Source: Companilactobacillus zhachilii
GTDB taxonomy: Bacteria > Bacillota > Bacilli > Lactobacillales > Lactobacillaceae
Length of the DNA stretch: 64,000 nt
Assembly (NCBI RefSeq): GCF_003606365.2
Contig: NZ_CP031933.2
Span: 930,001-994,000, forward strand
Direction: 5' to 3'
The notes beneath the pieces are model-generated. The model was not told where the DNA came from, searched no databases, and was given only the letters and a program-made list of their open reading frames with translations. Of this stretch, positions 1 through 9,065 are shown piece by piece. Each line of letters opens with the position of its first letter. Position 1 is the stretch's first letter. The position numbers and the translations under genes were made by a program.

Positions 1-155
1 ACGGTTTGTATTATGATTCGGTTTACCAAACATTAGTTAATGGCAAAAAACGGCTTGTTTCAGATGAAGAAATTTTGACCGATATGGAACTGCTTGAAGC
101 TGGCTTTTATCAAGCATCACCATCGATTTATGATGTACCAAAATTAAGTTTTTAG
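1..155 (+). CDS. 3' end of a possible Gfo/Idh/MocA-family oxidoreductase (partial)
   Basis: An open frame enters from the left edge (codon phase begins at base 3) and stops at TAG 153-155, giving about 50 C-terminal residues. The tail has a VNGKKRLVSDEEILTDMELLEAGF-like pattern (a short basic/glycine turn, then an acidic helix). This resembles the last helix of many Gfo/Idh/MocA dehydrogenases, where the end of the substrate domain precedes a short tail. The catalytic and NAD-binding parts are outside the window, so the family call is tentative. The stop lies 15 bp before the next gene start, so the two may be cotranscribed. Confidence 0.45.
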   Translation, partial: GLYYDSVYQTLVNGKKRLVSDEEILTDMELLEAGFYQASPSIYDVPKLSF

Positions 156-170
156 TTATAGGGGAAAATA

Positions 171-1712
171 ATGAAGTTAGCTTTTACTGATAATGAAAAA
201 TTGAAACTAACAGTTGAAGGAATACTGGTAGGTATTTTATCTGGGTTGATTGTTAGTATGTTTCGCTGGACGATTGCCCATTCGTTAAAAGTATTTCAGG
301 GACTGTATATTGCAGCTCGAACAAATGTGGCTTTGGTTGTTGGTTTAGTTGTATTGATGATTGTGGTTGGTTTCTTTGTCGGTTATTTACTGAAAAAGGA
401 GCCAAATATTTCAGGTTCAGGTATTCCCCAGGTTGAAGCCCAATTGGGTGGAGAAATGCAGATGAACTGGTGGTCAATTTTATGGACTAAATTTGTGGGT
501 GGAATTTTGAGTATTGGACCAGGTTTGTTTCTTGGTCGAGAAGGTCCATCGATCCAACTAGGTGCTGCCGTTGGACAAGGTGTTGGTGAATTAACACATG
601 ATAATGCGGGCGTTAATCAACGTGTTTTGATTGCGAGTGGTGCCGCTGCCGGATTATCAGCCGCCTTCAGTGCTCCAATTGCCGGGGCCATGTTTGTTTT
701 GGAGGAAGTTTATCACAATTTTTCGCCGTTAGTCTGGATTACGTCTTTAGCTAGTGCTGTCAGTGCTAACTTGATTGCGTTGTATGTTTTTGGACTACAA
801 CCGGTGCTACAAGTTCCTTATAAATATAGTTTGCCGGTTAGATATTATTGGCATTTAGTTATTTTAGGAATTATTTTAGGCTTGATGGGACGTTTGTATC
901 AAATTTGTACTTTATCAATGCCAGCGGTATTCAGCTTAACGCGCTTACCAAGATATATTCAGGGAATCATTCCCCTTATTTTGATTGTGCCTTTGGGAAT
1001 GATGGTGCCACAATTTATCGGTGGTGGTAATGAGATTATTATTAGTTTGACTAAATATGGCACTAGTTTGATGTTGATGCTAGGGTTGTTTATTATACGT
1101 TTCGTCTATTCGATGATTTCGTATGGCTCCGGTGTGCCCGGTGGTATCTTTTTGCCCATTCTTAATTTGGGGGCAATAATTGGTGCCATTTACGCAATTG
1201 CAATGAATCAACTTGGATTGTTGCCACTTTATTTTGAAAGTAATTTGATTATCTTTGCGATGGCGGGTTACTTTGCTTGTATTGGTAAAGCACCGTTTAC
1301 AGCTATTATTTTGGTGACCGAAATGGTCGGTTCACTTAAGCATCTGATGCCTTTAGCGGTGTTGTCATTAGTGGCCTATATCGTCGTTGATTTATTGAAT
1401 GGAGCTCCAATTTATGAAGCTCTTAAGGAACGACTTAATCTTAATTCTGATTATCTCAATCGCGTTAGTAAGTTTAATGATCGTTTGGAAGTACCAATTT
1501 ATGAAGGTAGTTCGATCGATGGTAAATATATTCGCGATATTCCTTTTCCAAAAGATATTTTGGTTGTATCAGTTTACCGTGGGGAGAGACAATTGATTCC
1601 TCGTGGTGATACTTTAATTAAGGCTGGGGACCGTTTGATTTGCATGGTCAATGCAGGACAACGAGCTAAAGTTGCTGCAAAATTGGCAGATTTGTTCAAA
1701 ACTATAGACTAG
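171..1712 (+). CDS. ClC-family chloride/proton (or fluoride) transporter with C-terminal RCK_C domain
   Basis: A 513-residue polytopic membrane protein with the three ClC selectivity motifs: GSGIP at 82-86, GREGP at 122-126 and GSGVPGGIFLP at 319-329. The gating glutamate (E124) is present, as expected of an H+/Cl- exchanger. About 10-12 hydrophobic segments lie between residues 15 and 410. Residues about 435-510 form a TrkA-C/RCK_C-like cytosolic domain, seen in many Firmicute ClC proteins and probably ligand-sensing. A ribosome-binding site (GGGGAAA) sits just before ATG 171. Physiological roles such as acid resistance or fluoride export are inferred from the family. Confidence 0.9.
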   Translation: MKLAFTDNEKLKLTVEGILVGILSGLIVSMFRWTIAHSLKVFQGLYIAARTNVALVVGLVVLMIVVGFFVGYLLKKEPNISGSGIPQVEAQLGGEMQMNWWSILWTKFVGGILSIGPGLFLGREGPSIQLGAAVGQGVGELTHDNAGVNQRVLIASGAAAGLSAAFSAPIAGAMFVLEEVYHNFSPLVWITSLASAVSANLIALYVFGLQPVLQVPYKYSLPVRYYWHLVILGIILGLMGRLYQICTLSMPAVFSLTRLPRYIQGIIPLILIVPLGMMVPQFIGGGNEIIISLTKYGTSLMLMLGLFIIRFVYSMISYGSGVPGGIFLPILNLGAIIGAIYAIAMNQLGLLPLYFESNLIIFAMAGYFACIGKAPFTAIILVTEMVGSLKHLMPLAVLSLVAYIVVDLLNGAPIYEALKERLNLNSDYLNRVSKFNDRLEVPIYEGSSIDGKYIRDIPFPKDILVVSVYRGERQLIPRGDTLIKAGDRLICMVNAGQRAKVAAKLADLFKTID

Positions 1713-1785
1713 AAATTTGACGTCATTTATGTTATTGTTTTAGGAGTGATTTCAGCTTTCAACACCATGAACGGAGGTTTTACAG

Positions 1786-2022
1786 GTGTATAATATTATC
1801 GAAACATTGTTGATAATCGTATCCATTTTGATTGTAATTGCCGTCTTAATGCAACCTACAAAGCAACAAGATGCTTTGAACGCATTATCTGGTGGTGGTG
1901 GGGACCTATTCAGCAACCAGAAGAAACGTGGTTTTGAAGCCTTCATGGTTAAGGTTACCTACGTTTTACTAGTACTGTTCTTCGCATTTTCGATCATTCT
2001 AGTATACTTATCATCTCACTAA
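1786..2022 (+). CDS. secG: SecG, preprotein translocase subunit
   Basis: A 78-residue protein with two transmembrane helices (about 2-22 and 52-75) around a short polar loop containing LSGGGGDLFSNQKKRG, the typical SecG signature. SecG assists SecYE during SecA-driven protein export at the membrane. The start is GTG at 1786, preceded by a strong ACGGAGGT site at 1771-1778. It heads the secG-esterase-rnr-smpB order conserved in many Firmicutes. Here a terminator and a family A repeat separate it from the esterase, so the group is probably not a single transcript. Confidence 0.93.
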   Translation: MYNIIETLLIIVSILIVIAVLMQPTKQQDALNALSGGGGDLFSNQKKRGFEAFMVKVTYVLLVLFFAFSIILVYLSSH

Positions 2023-2030
2023 GCAATTTA

Positions 2031-2061
2031 TCCTCCTGAAAGTTACTCAGGAGGTTTTTTG
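2031..2061 (+). terminator. Rho-independent terminator of secG
   Basis: An 8-bp stem (2032-2039 with 2047-2054) with a 7-nt loop is followed by a T-run. It lies 9 bp after the secG stop. Confidence 0.85.
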
Positions 2062-2070
2062 TTATATATG

Positions 2071-2249
2071 TCGTCTCCAGAGCTGAAAATAGTCATTGGC
2101 TGTGCGGACCTCTTCGAGCCAAGGTCTCGAAGCTCGGTTTGAAGCCTTGCAAAATCGGCAAGTCTCCAAACACGTCCGATGTTGTAATGGCTAAAGCCAT
2201 AACAACACTTTCACTGCCAATAACTATTTTCAGCTCTTCCGACTAGTTA
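2071..2249 (+). repeat. Family A structured repeat, copy 1
   Basis: About 179 bp. The outer arms (2081-2100 and 2216-2235) are complementary over 20 bp with one mismatch. The interior holds three hairpins: one with CCAAGGT in the loop flanked by TTCGAG/CTCGAA, one around 2140-2170, and one with ATGGC/GCCAT around TAAA. Outer ends read CGTCTCCAGA on the left and TCTTCCGACTAGTT on the right. No gene recognised; it fills most of the 319-bp gap between secG and the esterase. Confidence 0.85.
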
Positions 2250-2341
2250 CTTTTGCTGGTTTGTATGTGTACGATTTTGTCGTGTATTGGTAAATTTGTA
2301 CTTGTTAGTTTAGTACGGTGGATTTATAAGGAGTAAGTAGT

Positions 2342-3079
2342 ATGAAAATATTACAACCCAAACCTTTTTATTTTGATAATGGACCGAAAGCGGTCTTGTT
2401 GTTACATTCGTTTTCAGGCACTTCCAATGATATGCGACTTTTAGGGCGTTTTCTTGAAAGAAATAATTATTCGGCTTATGCGCCGATGTTCGCTGGTCAT
2501 GGAACTTCAGAGCCATTAGATATTTTGGAACAAGGTTCACCTGAGAAATGGTGGCAACAAACGCAAGCAGCTATTCAATTTTTACAAGAAAAACAGAAAA
2601 CAAAGATCTATGTTTTTGGACTTTCTTTAGGCGCAATCTTTGCTACAAAGGCCTTAGAAGAGATTCCTTTTGTTGCTGCTGGTGGAGTTTTTGGTTCGCC
2701 ACTGGGTAGTAGAGGTTTTAAGGGAATCAGGTCAGCCTTTTTGACTTATGCCAAAAAGGTGTATTCTATTCAACAGGACTTAACAGATATTGAGATTGAT
2801 TCTAAAATGAGAATTGTTAGTTCCAAAATTGATGCGAAATTAACCGAAATCAGAAAAACTTCCGTTGATGTTACGAATCAGTTAGCTGAAATAAAGCGAC
2901 CATATTTTATTGGTCAAGGTACGAGTGATAAATTAGTCAATCCAGAAGCTGCTCCGAAGGTGGCTTCAGCGGTTAAAACATCACAGCTACATTTATATAA
3001 TGCAGGGCATGTTTTAACTATCAACCACGCTCACCATCAACTTGAAAGTGACGTGTTAAATTTTTTAGAAAATAATTGA
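2342..3079 (+). CDS. est: Carboxylesterase, alpha/beta-hydrolase fold
   Basis: A 245-residue single-domain hydrolase. The nucleophile elbow GLSLG places the catalytic serine at S95. LLLHSFSG near 19-26 forms the oxyanion strand, GTSDKLV supplies the likely catalytic aspartate, and NAGHVL near the C-terminus the histidine. Size and sequence fit the Est30-type carboxylesterases commonly encoded next to rnr in bacilli and lactobacilli; the natural substrate is unknown. No signal peptide is seen, so it is probably cytosolic. A GGAG-containing site precedes ATG 2342. Its stop overlaps the extended rnr frame, suggesting cotranscription with rnr and smpB. Confidence 0.88.
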   Translation: MKILQPKPFYFDNGPKAVLLLHSFSGTSNDMRLLGRFLERNNYSAYAPMFAGHGTSEPLDILEQGSPEKWWQQTQAAIQFLQEKQKTKIYVFGLSLGAIFATKALEEIPFVAAGGVFGSPLGSRGFKGIRSAFLTYAKKVYSIQQDLTDIEIDSKMRIVSSKIDAKLTEIRKTSVDVTNQLAEIKRPYFIGQGTSDKLVNPEAAPKVASAVKTSQLHLYNAGHVLTINHAHHQLESDVLNFLENN

Positions 3080-3087
3080 GGATAGAA

Positions 3088-5415
3088 ATGCCAGATAAAG
3101 ATAATAAATTAATTGCAGACATACTAGAGGTTTTTAGAAGCAACCCCGACCGTCGCTACAAATCTGAACAGATTGAAGACGTGTTGAGAATGCACGGAGC
3201 ATCAGCTTTCAAGCGTGTTGTTCAAGCTCTAGCTGTCTTAGAGGGTGAAAGTAAAATTACTTTGACCAATAAAGATGAATTCAAGATGGCCTCACCAGAG
3301 ACTGTTGTTGAAGGAACATTTAAGGGTAATGACAAAGGTTTTGGTTTCGTTAGATATGACGAAGTTGATCCAGACGCTTTCATTGCCAGAACTAATACGA
3401 TGTTTGCCGTTAATGGCGATACCGTTAAAGTTAAGATTACTAAACCTTCAAATCCTTGGATCGACAAGGGACCAGAAGGTGAAATCGTTGAAATTGAAGA
3501 ACGCTCACTAACTAAAGCTGTTGGTGAATTCCATGCTTATAGTGATGCTCAAGTTGAAAAGACAGGCCACTATGGTTATGTCCAAAGTCACGAAAAGAAG
3601 ATTGCTTCATACATGATCTTCATTTCGGATAAGGGACTACATCCACAAATTGGTGATATGGTTCAAGTTTCAATTGATGAATATCCAGATGCTAAGCATC
3701 CCCAAAGTATGGAAGGTACAGCGCTAGAGATCATCGGTAACAAAAATGATCCTGGTGTCGATATCATGTCAATTGTTGTTGACAATGATATTAATCCAGA
3801 ATTTCCGAATGAAGTTTTGAAAGAAGCTGAAAAGGTTCCTGACCATGTGTTAGATTCTGATCGAGTTGGTCGTAAAGATTTAACTGACAATATGGTTATC
3901 ACAATTGATGGGGACGATTCAAAGGATTTTGATGATGCTGTTGGTCTTGACATGTTGCCAAACGGTAACTTCCACTTGGAAGTTGATATTGCCGATGTAA
4001 CACACTACGTTAAAGAAGGTTCTCCATTAGATGAAGAAGCTTATGCTCGTGGGACAAGTACTTATTTAGTTGACCGAGTAATTCCAATGTTGCCATTTAG
4101 ATTGTCAAACGGTATTTGTTCATTAAACCCTGGTGAAGACCGTTTAGCTTTAACTTGTGAAATGGAAATCAATCATCATGGGGATGTTGTTAAGCATGAG
4201 ATTTACCCTAGTGTAATCAGATCTAAGTATCGTATGACTTACAACAATGTTAATGAAATTCTTAAAGGCGACGAAGAGTTGACTGAAGAATATGCCCCAG
4301 TTGTACCAATGCTTAAACAAATGGCTGAATTGCATGAAATCTTGTTCAACAAACGTCATGAACGTGGTGCCATTGACTTTGAAGAAACAGAAGCACAAAT
4401 CATTGTTGATGAAAATGGTAAGCCAATTGATATTAAGTTAAGAGAACGTGGAACTTCTGAAAAGATGATTGAATCATTTATGTTGGCAGCTAACGAAACA
4501 GTTGCTGAACATTACAATGTGAAACATGTTCCATTCTTATATCGTGTCCATGAAAAACCTGATGAAGAAAAAGTTAAGAACTTCTTTGAATTTGCTGCCG
4601 CTATGGGTGTGCAAGTTAAAGGTAATTTGAAAGAAATTACACCAAAGATGTTCCAAAATGTTTTAGCAAGTGTTGTTGGAACTCCAGAAGAACAAGTTGT
4701 TACGATTATGTTGTTGAGAAGTTTACAACAAGCTAGATATTCTGATGAACCACTAGGCCACTTTGGGTTAGCTGCTAAGTATTACACACACTTTACATCA
4801 CCAATCAGACGTTACCCTGACTTGACAGTCCACCGTATGATTCACAGTTATGCTGAAAATGGCTTTACTGATGAAGAACAAACTAAGTGGGGCAACAAAC
4901 TTCAAGAAATTGCTGAACACACATCTGGCCGTGAAAGAATTTCAATTAACGCCGAACGTGCAGTTGACGATTTGAAGAAGACTGAATACATGGCTGATCA
5001 AGTTGGAAATACTTTTGATGCCGTTGTAAGTTCTGTAACTAGTTTTGGAATGTTTATTCAATTGGATAATACTGTTGAAGGTTTGATTCATATTTCAAAT
5101 ATGAAGGATGACTTCTATGAATATGATGAAAAGAGCATGTCAATGCATGGTCGTGGAACTGGTAAGACCTTTAAGGTTGGTGAACCAATTAAAGTTAAAC
5201 TTATCAGAGCTGATGTTGAACACAGACAAATTGACTTTGAACGTGTCTTAACACCAGAAGAACAAGAACAGGCTGATAAACGTGAAGCAGAGTTTAAGAA
5301 GAAGCGTTCAATGCAACATGGACGCGGACGTGGTGGTCACGGTCGCCACAATGATAATAAGGGCCGTGGAGATAAGAATAGCCATAAGAGACGTGGTAAA
5401 TACGAAAGACGGTGA
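3088..5415 (+). CDS. rnr: Ribonuclease R, 3'-5' exoribonuclease
   Basis: About 775 residues in RNase R order: N-terminal winged-helix region, two cold-shock/OB domains, the RNB catalytic domain with the Asp-rich [11 protein letters not shown] motif at about 274-284, an S1 domain, and a basic Lys/Arg/Gly-rich tail. It degrades structured RNA processively and works with tmRNA-SmpB in clearing stalled mRNAs. I chose ATG 3088 because GAGGA at 3078-3082 is correctly spaced; an upstream in-frame TTG at 3076 has no ribosome site. It follows the esterase with only 8 bp between and overlaps the smpB start by 4 bp. Confidence 0.95.
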   Translation: MPDKDNKLIADILEVFRSNPDRRYKSEQIEDVLRMHGASAFKRVVQALAVLEGESKITLTNKDEFKMASPETVVEGTFKGNDKGFGFVRYDEVDPDAFIARTNTMFAVNGDTVKVKITKPSNPWIDKGPEGEIVEIEERSLTKAVGEFHAYSDAQVEKTGHYGYVQSHEKKIASYMIFISDKGLHPQIGDMVQVSIDEYPDAKHPQSMEGTALEIIGNKNDPGVDIMSIVVDNDINPEFPNEVLKEAEKVPDHVLDSDRVGRKDLTDNMVITIDGDDSKDFDDAVGLDMLPNGNFHLEVDIADVTHYVKEGSPLDEEAYARGTSTYLVDRVIPMLPFRLSNGICSLNPGEDRLALTCEMEINHHGDVVKHEIYPSVIRSKYRMTYNNVNEILKGDEELTEEYAPVVPMLKQMAELHEILFNKRHERGAIDFEETEAQIIVDENGKPIDIKLRERGTSEKMIESFMLAANETVAEHYNVKHVPFLYRVHEKPDEEKVKNFFEFAAAMGVQVKGNLKEITPKMFQNVLASVVGTPEEQVVTIMLLRSLQQARYSDEPLGHFGLAAKYYTHFTSPIRRYPDLTVHRMIHSYAENGFTDEEQTKWGNKLQEIAEHTSGRERISINAERAVDDLKKTEYMADQVGNTFDAVVSSVTSFGMFIQLDNTVEGLIHISNMKDDFYEYDEKSMSMHGRGTGKTFKVGEPIKVKLIRADVEHRQIDFERVLTPEEQEQADKREAEFKKKRSMQHGRGRGGHGRHNDNKGRGDKNSHKRRGKYERR

Positions 5416-5891
5416 TTCTTTTGAAGAAACATCATACAAAAGCTGCTAATGAAGTAGCTAACAATCGTAAAGCTCGTCATGATTATAATATTTTAGAAAC
5501 CTATGAGGCGGGTATTTCGTTGACAGGGACTGAGATTAAATCAGTTCGTGCCAGCAAAATGAACATTAAAGATGGATTTGTTCAGGCAAGAAATGGTGAA
5601 CTGTGGTTGGAAAATGTTAACATCAGCATTTATGATCAAGGTAACCAATTCAATCATGATCCATTGCGTAATCGCAAGTTGCTTTTGCATAAAAAGGAAA
5701 TTAGAAAGATTGCGGCTAGTGTTCAAGAAAAAGGTATTACAGTGGTACCTTTGAAAGTTTATCTGAAGCATGGTTTTGCTAAGGTATTGATTGGCGTGGC
5801 TGAAGGTAAGAGACAATACGATAAACGTGAAACAATTAAAAAACGTGATCAAGAGCGAGAAATTAGACGTGTTATGAAGAATGCATACTAA
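5412..5891 (+). CDS. smpB: SmpB, SsrA (tmRNA)-binding protein
   Basis: About 159 residues with the SmpB core: [10 protein letters not shown] at the start, [24 protein letters not shown] and [14 protein letters not shown] basic C-terminal tail occupies the decoding centre during trans-translation. SmpB delivers tmRNA to stalled ribosomes. The GTG at 5412 overlaps the rnr stop (translational coupling); a TTG at 5421 is an alternative start, giving 156 residues. The tmRNA gene itself was not seen in this window. Confidence 0.94.
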   Translation: MILLKKHHTKAANEVANNRKARHDYNILETYEAGISLTGTEIKSVRASKMNIKDGFVQARNGELWLENVNISIYDQGNQFNHDPLRNRKLLLHKKEIRKIAASVQEKGITVVPLKVYLKHGFAKVLIGVAEGKRQYDKRETIKKRDQEREIRRVMKNAY

Positions 5892-5893
5892 GT

Positions 5894-6052
5894 TAGAGAG
5901 TGGGGCAAAACATGTTCAGCTTTCGAGCATTAAGGCAAATAGCGCCAGTAATCCGATTTCGGATTGCTGGCGCTATTTTGTTTTAAGCGGAACAAGCTAT
6001 GTTTTGTTCCACGTTTATGCTGCATGCTTTAATACGATAGTAGTTTTGAACA
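5894..6052 (+). repeat. Family B repeat, full copy
   Basis: Begins AGAGTGGGGCAAAAC and ends near TAGTTTTGAAC. The central stem (5937-5955 with 5960-5978) pairs over 19 positions with one T-G wobble. The flanking frame (CATGTTCAGCTTTCGAGCATTAAGG on the left, AAGCTATGTTTTGTTCCACG on the right) matches the copy at 45018. It lies just after smpB and may act as its terminator. Confidence 0.8.
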
Positions 6053-6095
6053 AATTTTGGAGTATTCTTAAGTGTAAATGATAGGGGATGATGTA

Positions 6096-7061
6096 ATGAA
6101 AATAGGTTTCTTCTCAAGTTCAACGCCAATTACAGCAATTTCACCAGAACGTTTTGCCAGAGCTAAAAAGTTTTTGAAAAGTAAGGGATGTACTTTAGTT
6201 GCTGGTGATTTAACTGGTCGTAAAGATTGTTACCGAGCAGGTAGTATTAAACAACGAGCGACAGAAATTAATCAGTTAATTCATGATGAGACGATTGATG
6301 TCTTAATGGCGACGATTGGTGGGTTGAACACGAACTCCATTTTGAAGTATATCGACTTTGATTATTTACAAGCTCATCCCAAGATTATCGTTGGCTATTC
6401 CGATACGACAGCTTTTTTATTAGCGGTTTATACGCAAGCACCAGCCTGCCGAGTTTTGTATGGGCCAGCATTAGTTGCCTCATTTGGGGAATTTTCGCCG
6501 CTAGTTGATTATACTTGGACTAGTTTTGAACAAATTATCGACAACCCTACAAATATTACAATGACGGCACCACAATTTTGGACAGACGAACAATTGAATT
6601 GGGATAATTTCACACAGCCAAAGAAACTTATTTCAAATCACTGGGGTTATACGCAAGCATCTACTTTGGAAGGTAAAATTGTCGGTGGCAATTTGGATAC
6701 GATGTCAGGAATTATTGGTTCGAAATACTTTCCTAAATTTTCAGCTAATGATTTATTACTGATTGAAGATGCCGAAAAAGATGCTGCGATTGTTGAGAAA
6801 AATTTTGCGATGCTGGATAACTTAGGCGTATTTGACCAAGTTAAGGGTATAATTTTAGGTAAACATGCATCGTTTGATGATTTAAAAACACAACGGCGGC
6901 CAATCGATATTTTGTTAGGAATTTTGGGTCCAAGACCGATTCCAGTTATTTATGATTATGATTCATGTCACACGGTTCCAATGATGACAACGCCACTTGG
7001 GAGTTATGCCAAGTTTAACGCCAAAACGATGCAGGTCAGTTTTTCAAAATATTCAATATGA
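6096..7061 (+). CDS. Peptidase S66 (LD-carboxypeptidase / MccF-like)
   Basis: About 321 residues of the S66 serine peptidase family. The N-terminal FSSSTPI strand, the GYSDTTAF segment carrying the nucleophilic serine, the IEDAEKDA glutamate region, and DYDSCHT near the C-terminus supplying the histidine match the Ser-Glu-His arrangement. Members cleave LD-tetrapeptides during murein recycling or hydrolyse microcin-C-type peptidyl nucleotides; which applies here is unknown. No signal peptide, so cytosolic. ATG 6096 is preferred over ATG 6078 because AGGGGATG lies 5 bases before it. A short 35-bp gap precedes the DUF2207 gene. Confidence 0.87.
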   Translation: MKIGFFSSSTPITAISPERFARAKKFLKSKGCTLVAGDLTGRKDCYRAGSIKQRATEINQLIHDETIDVLMATIGGLNTNSILKYIDFDYLQAHPKIIVGYSDTTAFLLAVYTQAPACRVLYGPALVASFGEFSPLVDYTWTSFEQIIDNPTNITMTAPQFWTDEQLNWDNFTQPKKLISNHWGYTQASTLEGKIVGGNLDTMSGIIGSKYFPKFSANDLLLIEDAEKDAAIVEKNFAMLDNLGVFDQVKGIILGKHASFDDLKTQRRPIDILLGILGPRPIPVIYDYDSCHTVPMMTTPLGSYAKFNAKTMQVSFSKYSI

Positions 7062-7096
7062 TAAAATTAAGTTAATAAGTTCTAGCGGGGGAAATA

Positions 7097-8899
7097 ATGA
7101 AAAAAATATGGGGTGTCTGCCTAGCTTTTTTTGGTATTTTATTAGCTCTACATATGACGTCAATCAATGTTTTGGCCGATAATAAGTATCGAATCAAAAA
7201 TTACAATATTGTGGCGAATGTGCAAAAAAATGGTGATATTGTAATGACTCAGCGTTTGAATTATCATTTTGACGGCGACTTTCATGGTGTCTACTACAAT
7301 CAGAGTTTAAATAAACTTAAAGGTGTTACACAACCACAAGTGTTTATTGATACTGGTGCTCAAGTTATTCCAGCTAAAGTGTCAAACAGCGGTGCTGATA
7401 ATACAGTTAAGGTAACCAAGACGAAGAAAAAACTCGGTTTAAAAGTTTATCATAAGGTTTCGACTTCAGATGTAACATTTATTTATAAATATACGCTCCA
7501 AGGTGCTGTCATAAATTATAATGATACCGCCGTTTTGAATTGGTTAGTTTTGAGTGGTTGGGATCATGATTTGAGCAACGTTAAAATAACGATTAATTTG
7601 CCAAAGAAGAATATCCCTCAATTGCAAGCTTGGGCGCATGGTCCGTTGATTGGTAATAATCAAGTCAACCGTAAAAAAGGTCAAGTCATTATGACAGTTC
7701 CTGAATTACCAGATGGCGAATCGATTAGAAGTAAAATGCTGTTTCCAGTGAGTGTCACGTCAGCCAATCCCAATGTGGTTCGTAAGAATATGAAAGCCAA
7801 GGTGAGAGCTGAGGAAAAGCAATATGCGATTGCTGCTAACAGATCACGTCGTAAACAAGATGGAATATATTGGTCATTGATGGCTTTTGGTATTTTAGTC
7901 ATTGCTGCAATTTATTTGTACAAGATTATTGATTTGAAAAAACACCCAGCGACAAAACATCAAATTCCGACCCCTTTGTATCATAGTTTTGATGCTCCAG
8001 AATTTTTACCTAGTTTTAGCAAGGTGATTTTGGAACGACTTCATGATGCTGACAGTCAGTCATTGACAGCTGATTTGATGAATGAAGTGGGACATCGAAG
8101 AATGAAGTTGGAGAAGGTTGGGAATACCTTTGAAATTACGGCCCTAGTTCCACCGACAAACGACTTTTTTAAGTACATGATCAATGATATTGGCGATGGC
8201 AAAAAGGTCACGCTTCGTGAAATTAGGAGTGAAGCTACCAATGATTATGATAGTAAGAAACGTGTTTCTGATAACTTTGACAATTGGGCTGAAAATGCGG
8301 CCAAGAATCGTGAGCAATATTTAGATTTGCATAATATAGATATCGTAAAAGGGTTCAGTTTAGCGGCAATTACCACTGATATTATTGCCCTAATCATGTT
8401 TATGATAACTTTGCTATTCGATAAGTCGTTATTGTGGTCAGCAATTACCTCTGCAACTTTGGCTATTTTGGTCTGGGTTGTCTACTGGCTGGTTTATAAA
8501 CGAGTAACTCCTTATACTGATAAAGGTGAAATCGTGGTTAACCAGATTCGAGCTTTCAAACGAATGCTTGAAGACATTAACGATATTAAAATGGCTGAAG
8601 TCGGCGATATTATTTTGTGGGAACAATTTATTCCTTATGCGGTTGCCTTTGGTATTTCTGACAAAGTTATCAAGGCTTTAAGAGTTCAATTTACACCAGA
8701 ACAATTAGGACAATCGATTGCGGTGCTAAACTACATTGGCTTTTCAAATGCCTTTGGTTCCGCAAGTTACGGATTCCAGACGGCCTTTATTGGCGCTATC
8801 GGTGCTAGTGGCTCTGCAAGTATTTCTGGAGGATCAGGTGGATTCTCCGGAGGTGGCGGAGGCGGTGGTTTTGGAGGAGGTTCTGGTGGAGCCTTTTAG
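7097..8899 (+). CDS. DUF2207 membrane protein, copy 1
   Basis: 600 residues. A signal peptide (MKKIWGV..., cleavage near VLADN, about residue 27) leads into an extracellular DUF2207 domain (about 28-235). One transmembrane helix follows near 252-275, then a cytosolic region, two more helices near 415-460, a second cytosolic domain, and a C-terminal tail of Gly/Ser repeats ending FGGGSGGAF. The family function is undetermined; the Gly-rich tail is typical. The next gene is a clear paralogue with the same layout. A hairpin terminator separates the two. Confidence 0.85.
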   Translation: MKKIWGVCLAFFGILLALHMTSINVLADNKYRIKNYNIVANVQKNGDIVMTQRLNYHFDGDFHGVYYNQSLNKLKGVTQPQVFIDTGAQVIPAKVSNSGADNTVKVTKTKKKLGLKVYHKVSTSDVTFIYKYTLQGAVINYNDTAVLNWLVLSGWDHDLSNVKITINLPKKNIPQLQAWAHGPLIGNNQVNRKKGQVIMTVPELPDGESIRSKMLFPVSVTSANPNVVRKNMKAKVRAEEKQYAIAANRSRRKQDGIYWSLMAFGILVIAAIYLYKIIDLKKHPATKHQIPTPLYHSFDAPEFLPSFSKVILERLHDADSQSLTADLMNEVGHRRMKLEKVGNTFEITALVPPTNDFFKYMINDIGDGKKVTLREIRSEATNDYDSKKRVSDNFDNWAENAAKNREQYLDLHNIDIVKGFSLAAITTDIIALIMFMITLLFDKSLLWSAITSATLAILVWVVYWLVYKRVTPYTDKGEIVVNQIRAFKRMLEDINDIKMAEVGDIILWEQFIPYAVAFGISDKVIKALRVQFTPEQLGQSIAVLNYIGFSNAFGSASYGFQTAFIGAIGASGSASISGGSGGFSGGGGGGGFGGGSGGAF

Positions 8900-8919
8900 A
8901 ACCACGTATTATTTAAAAT

Positions 8920-8961
8920 AGACTAGATATTCTTTCAAATGAATATCTAGTCTGTTTTTTT
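8920..8961 (+). terminator. Terminator hairpin, family C
   Basis: A 13-bp stem (8920-8932 with 8941-8953) is followed by seven T residues. The CTAGATAT core recurs at 21047, 40358, 58823 and 61121. Confidence 0.85.
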
Positions 8962-9065
8962 AATTATGTAAGGTAGAATAACCCGATTTTGAACTACTAT
9001 TGTTATTTTCCGTAAGCAATTACTAAATATGATAAAATATGCCTATCAAAGAAACGGGGGTAAGA

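Noticed and set aside
5881..6081. 66-codon frame after smpB
   Set aside because: It runs through the family B repeat and has no ribosome site or homology that I recognise.
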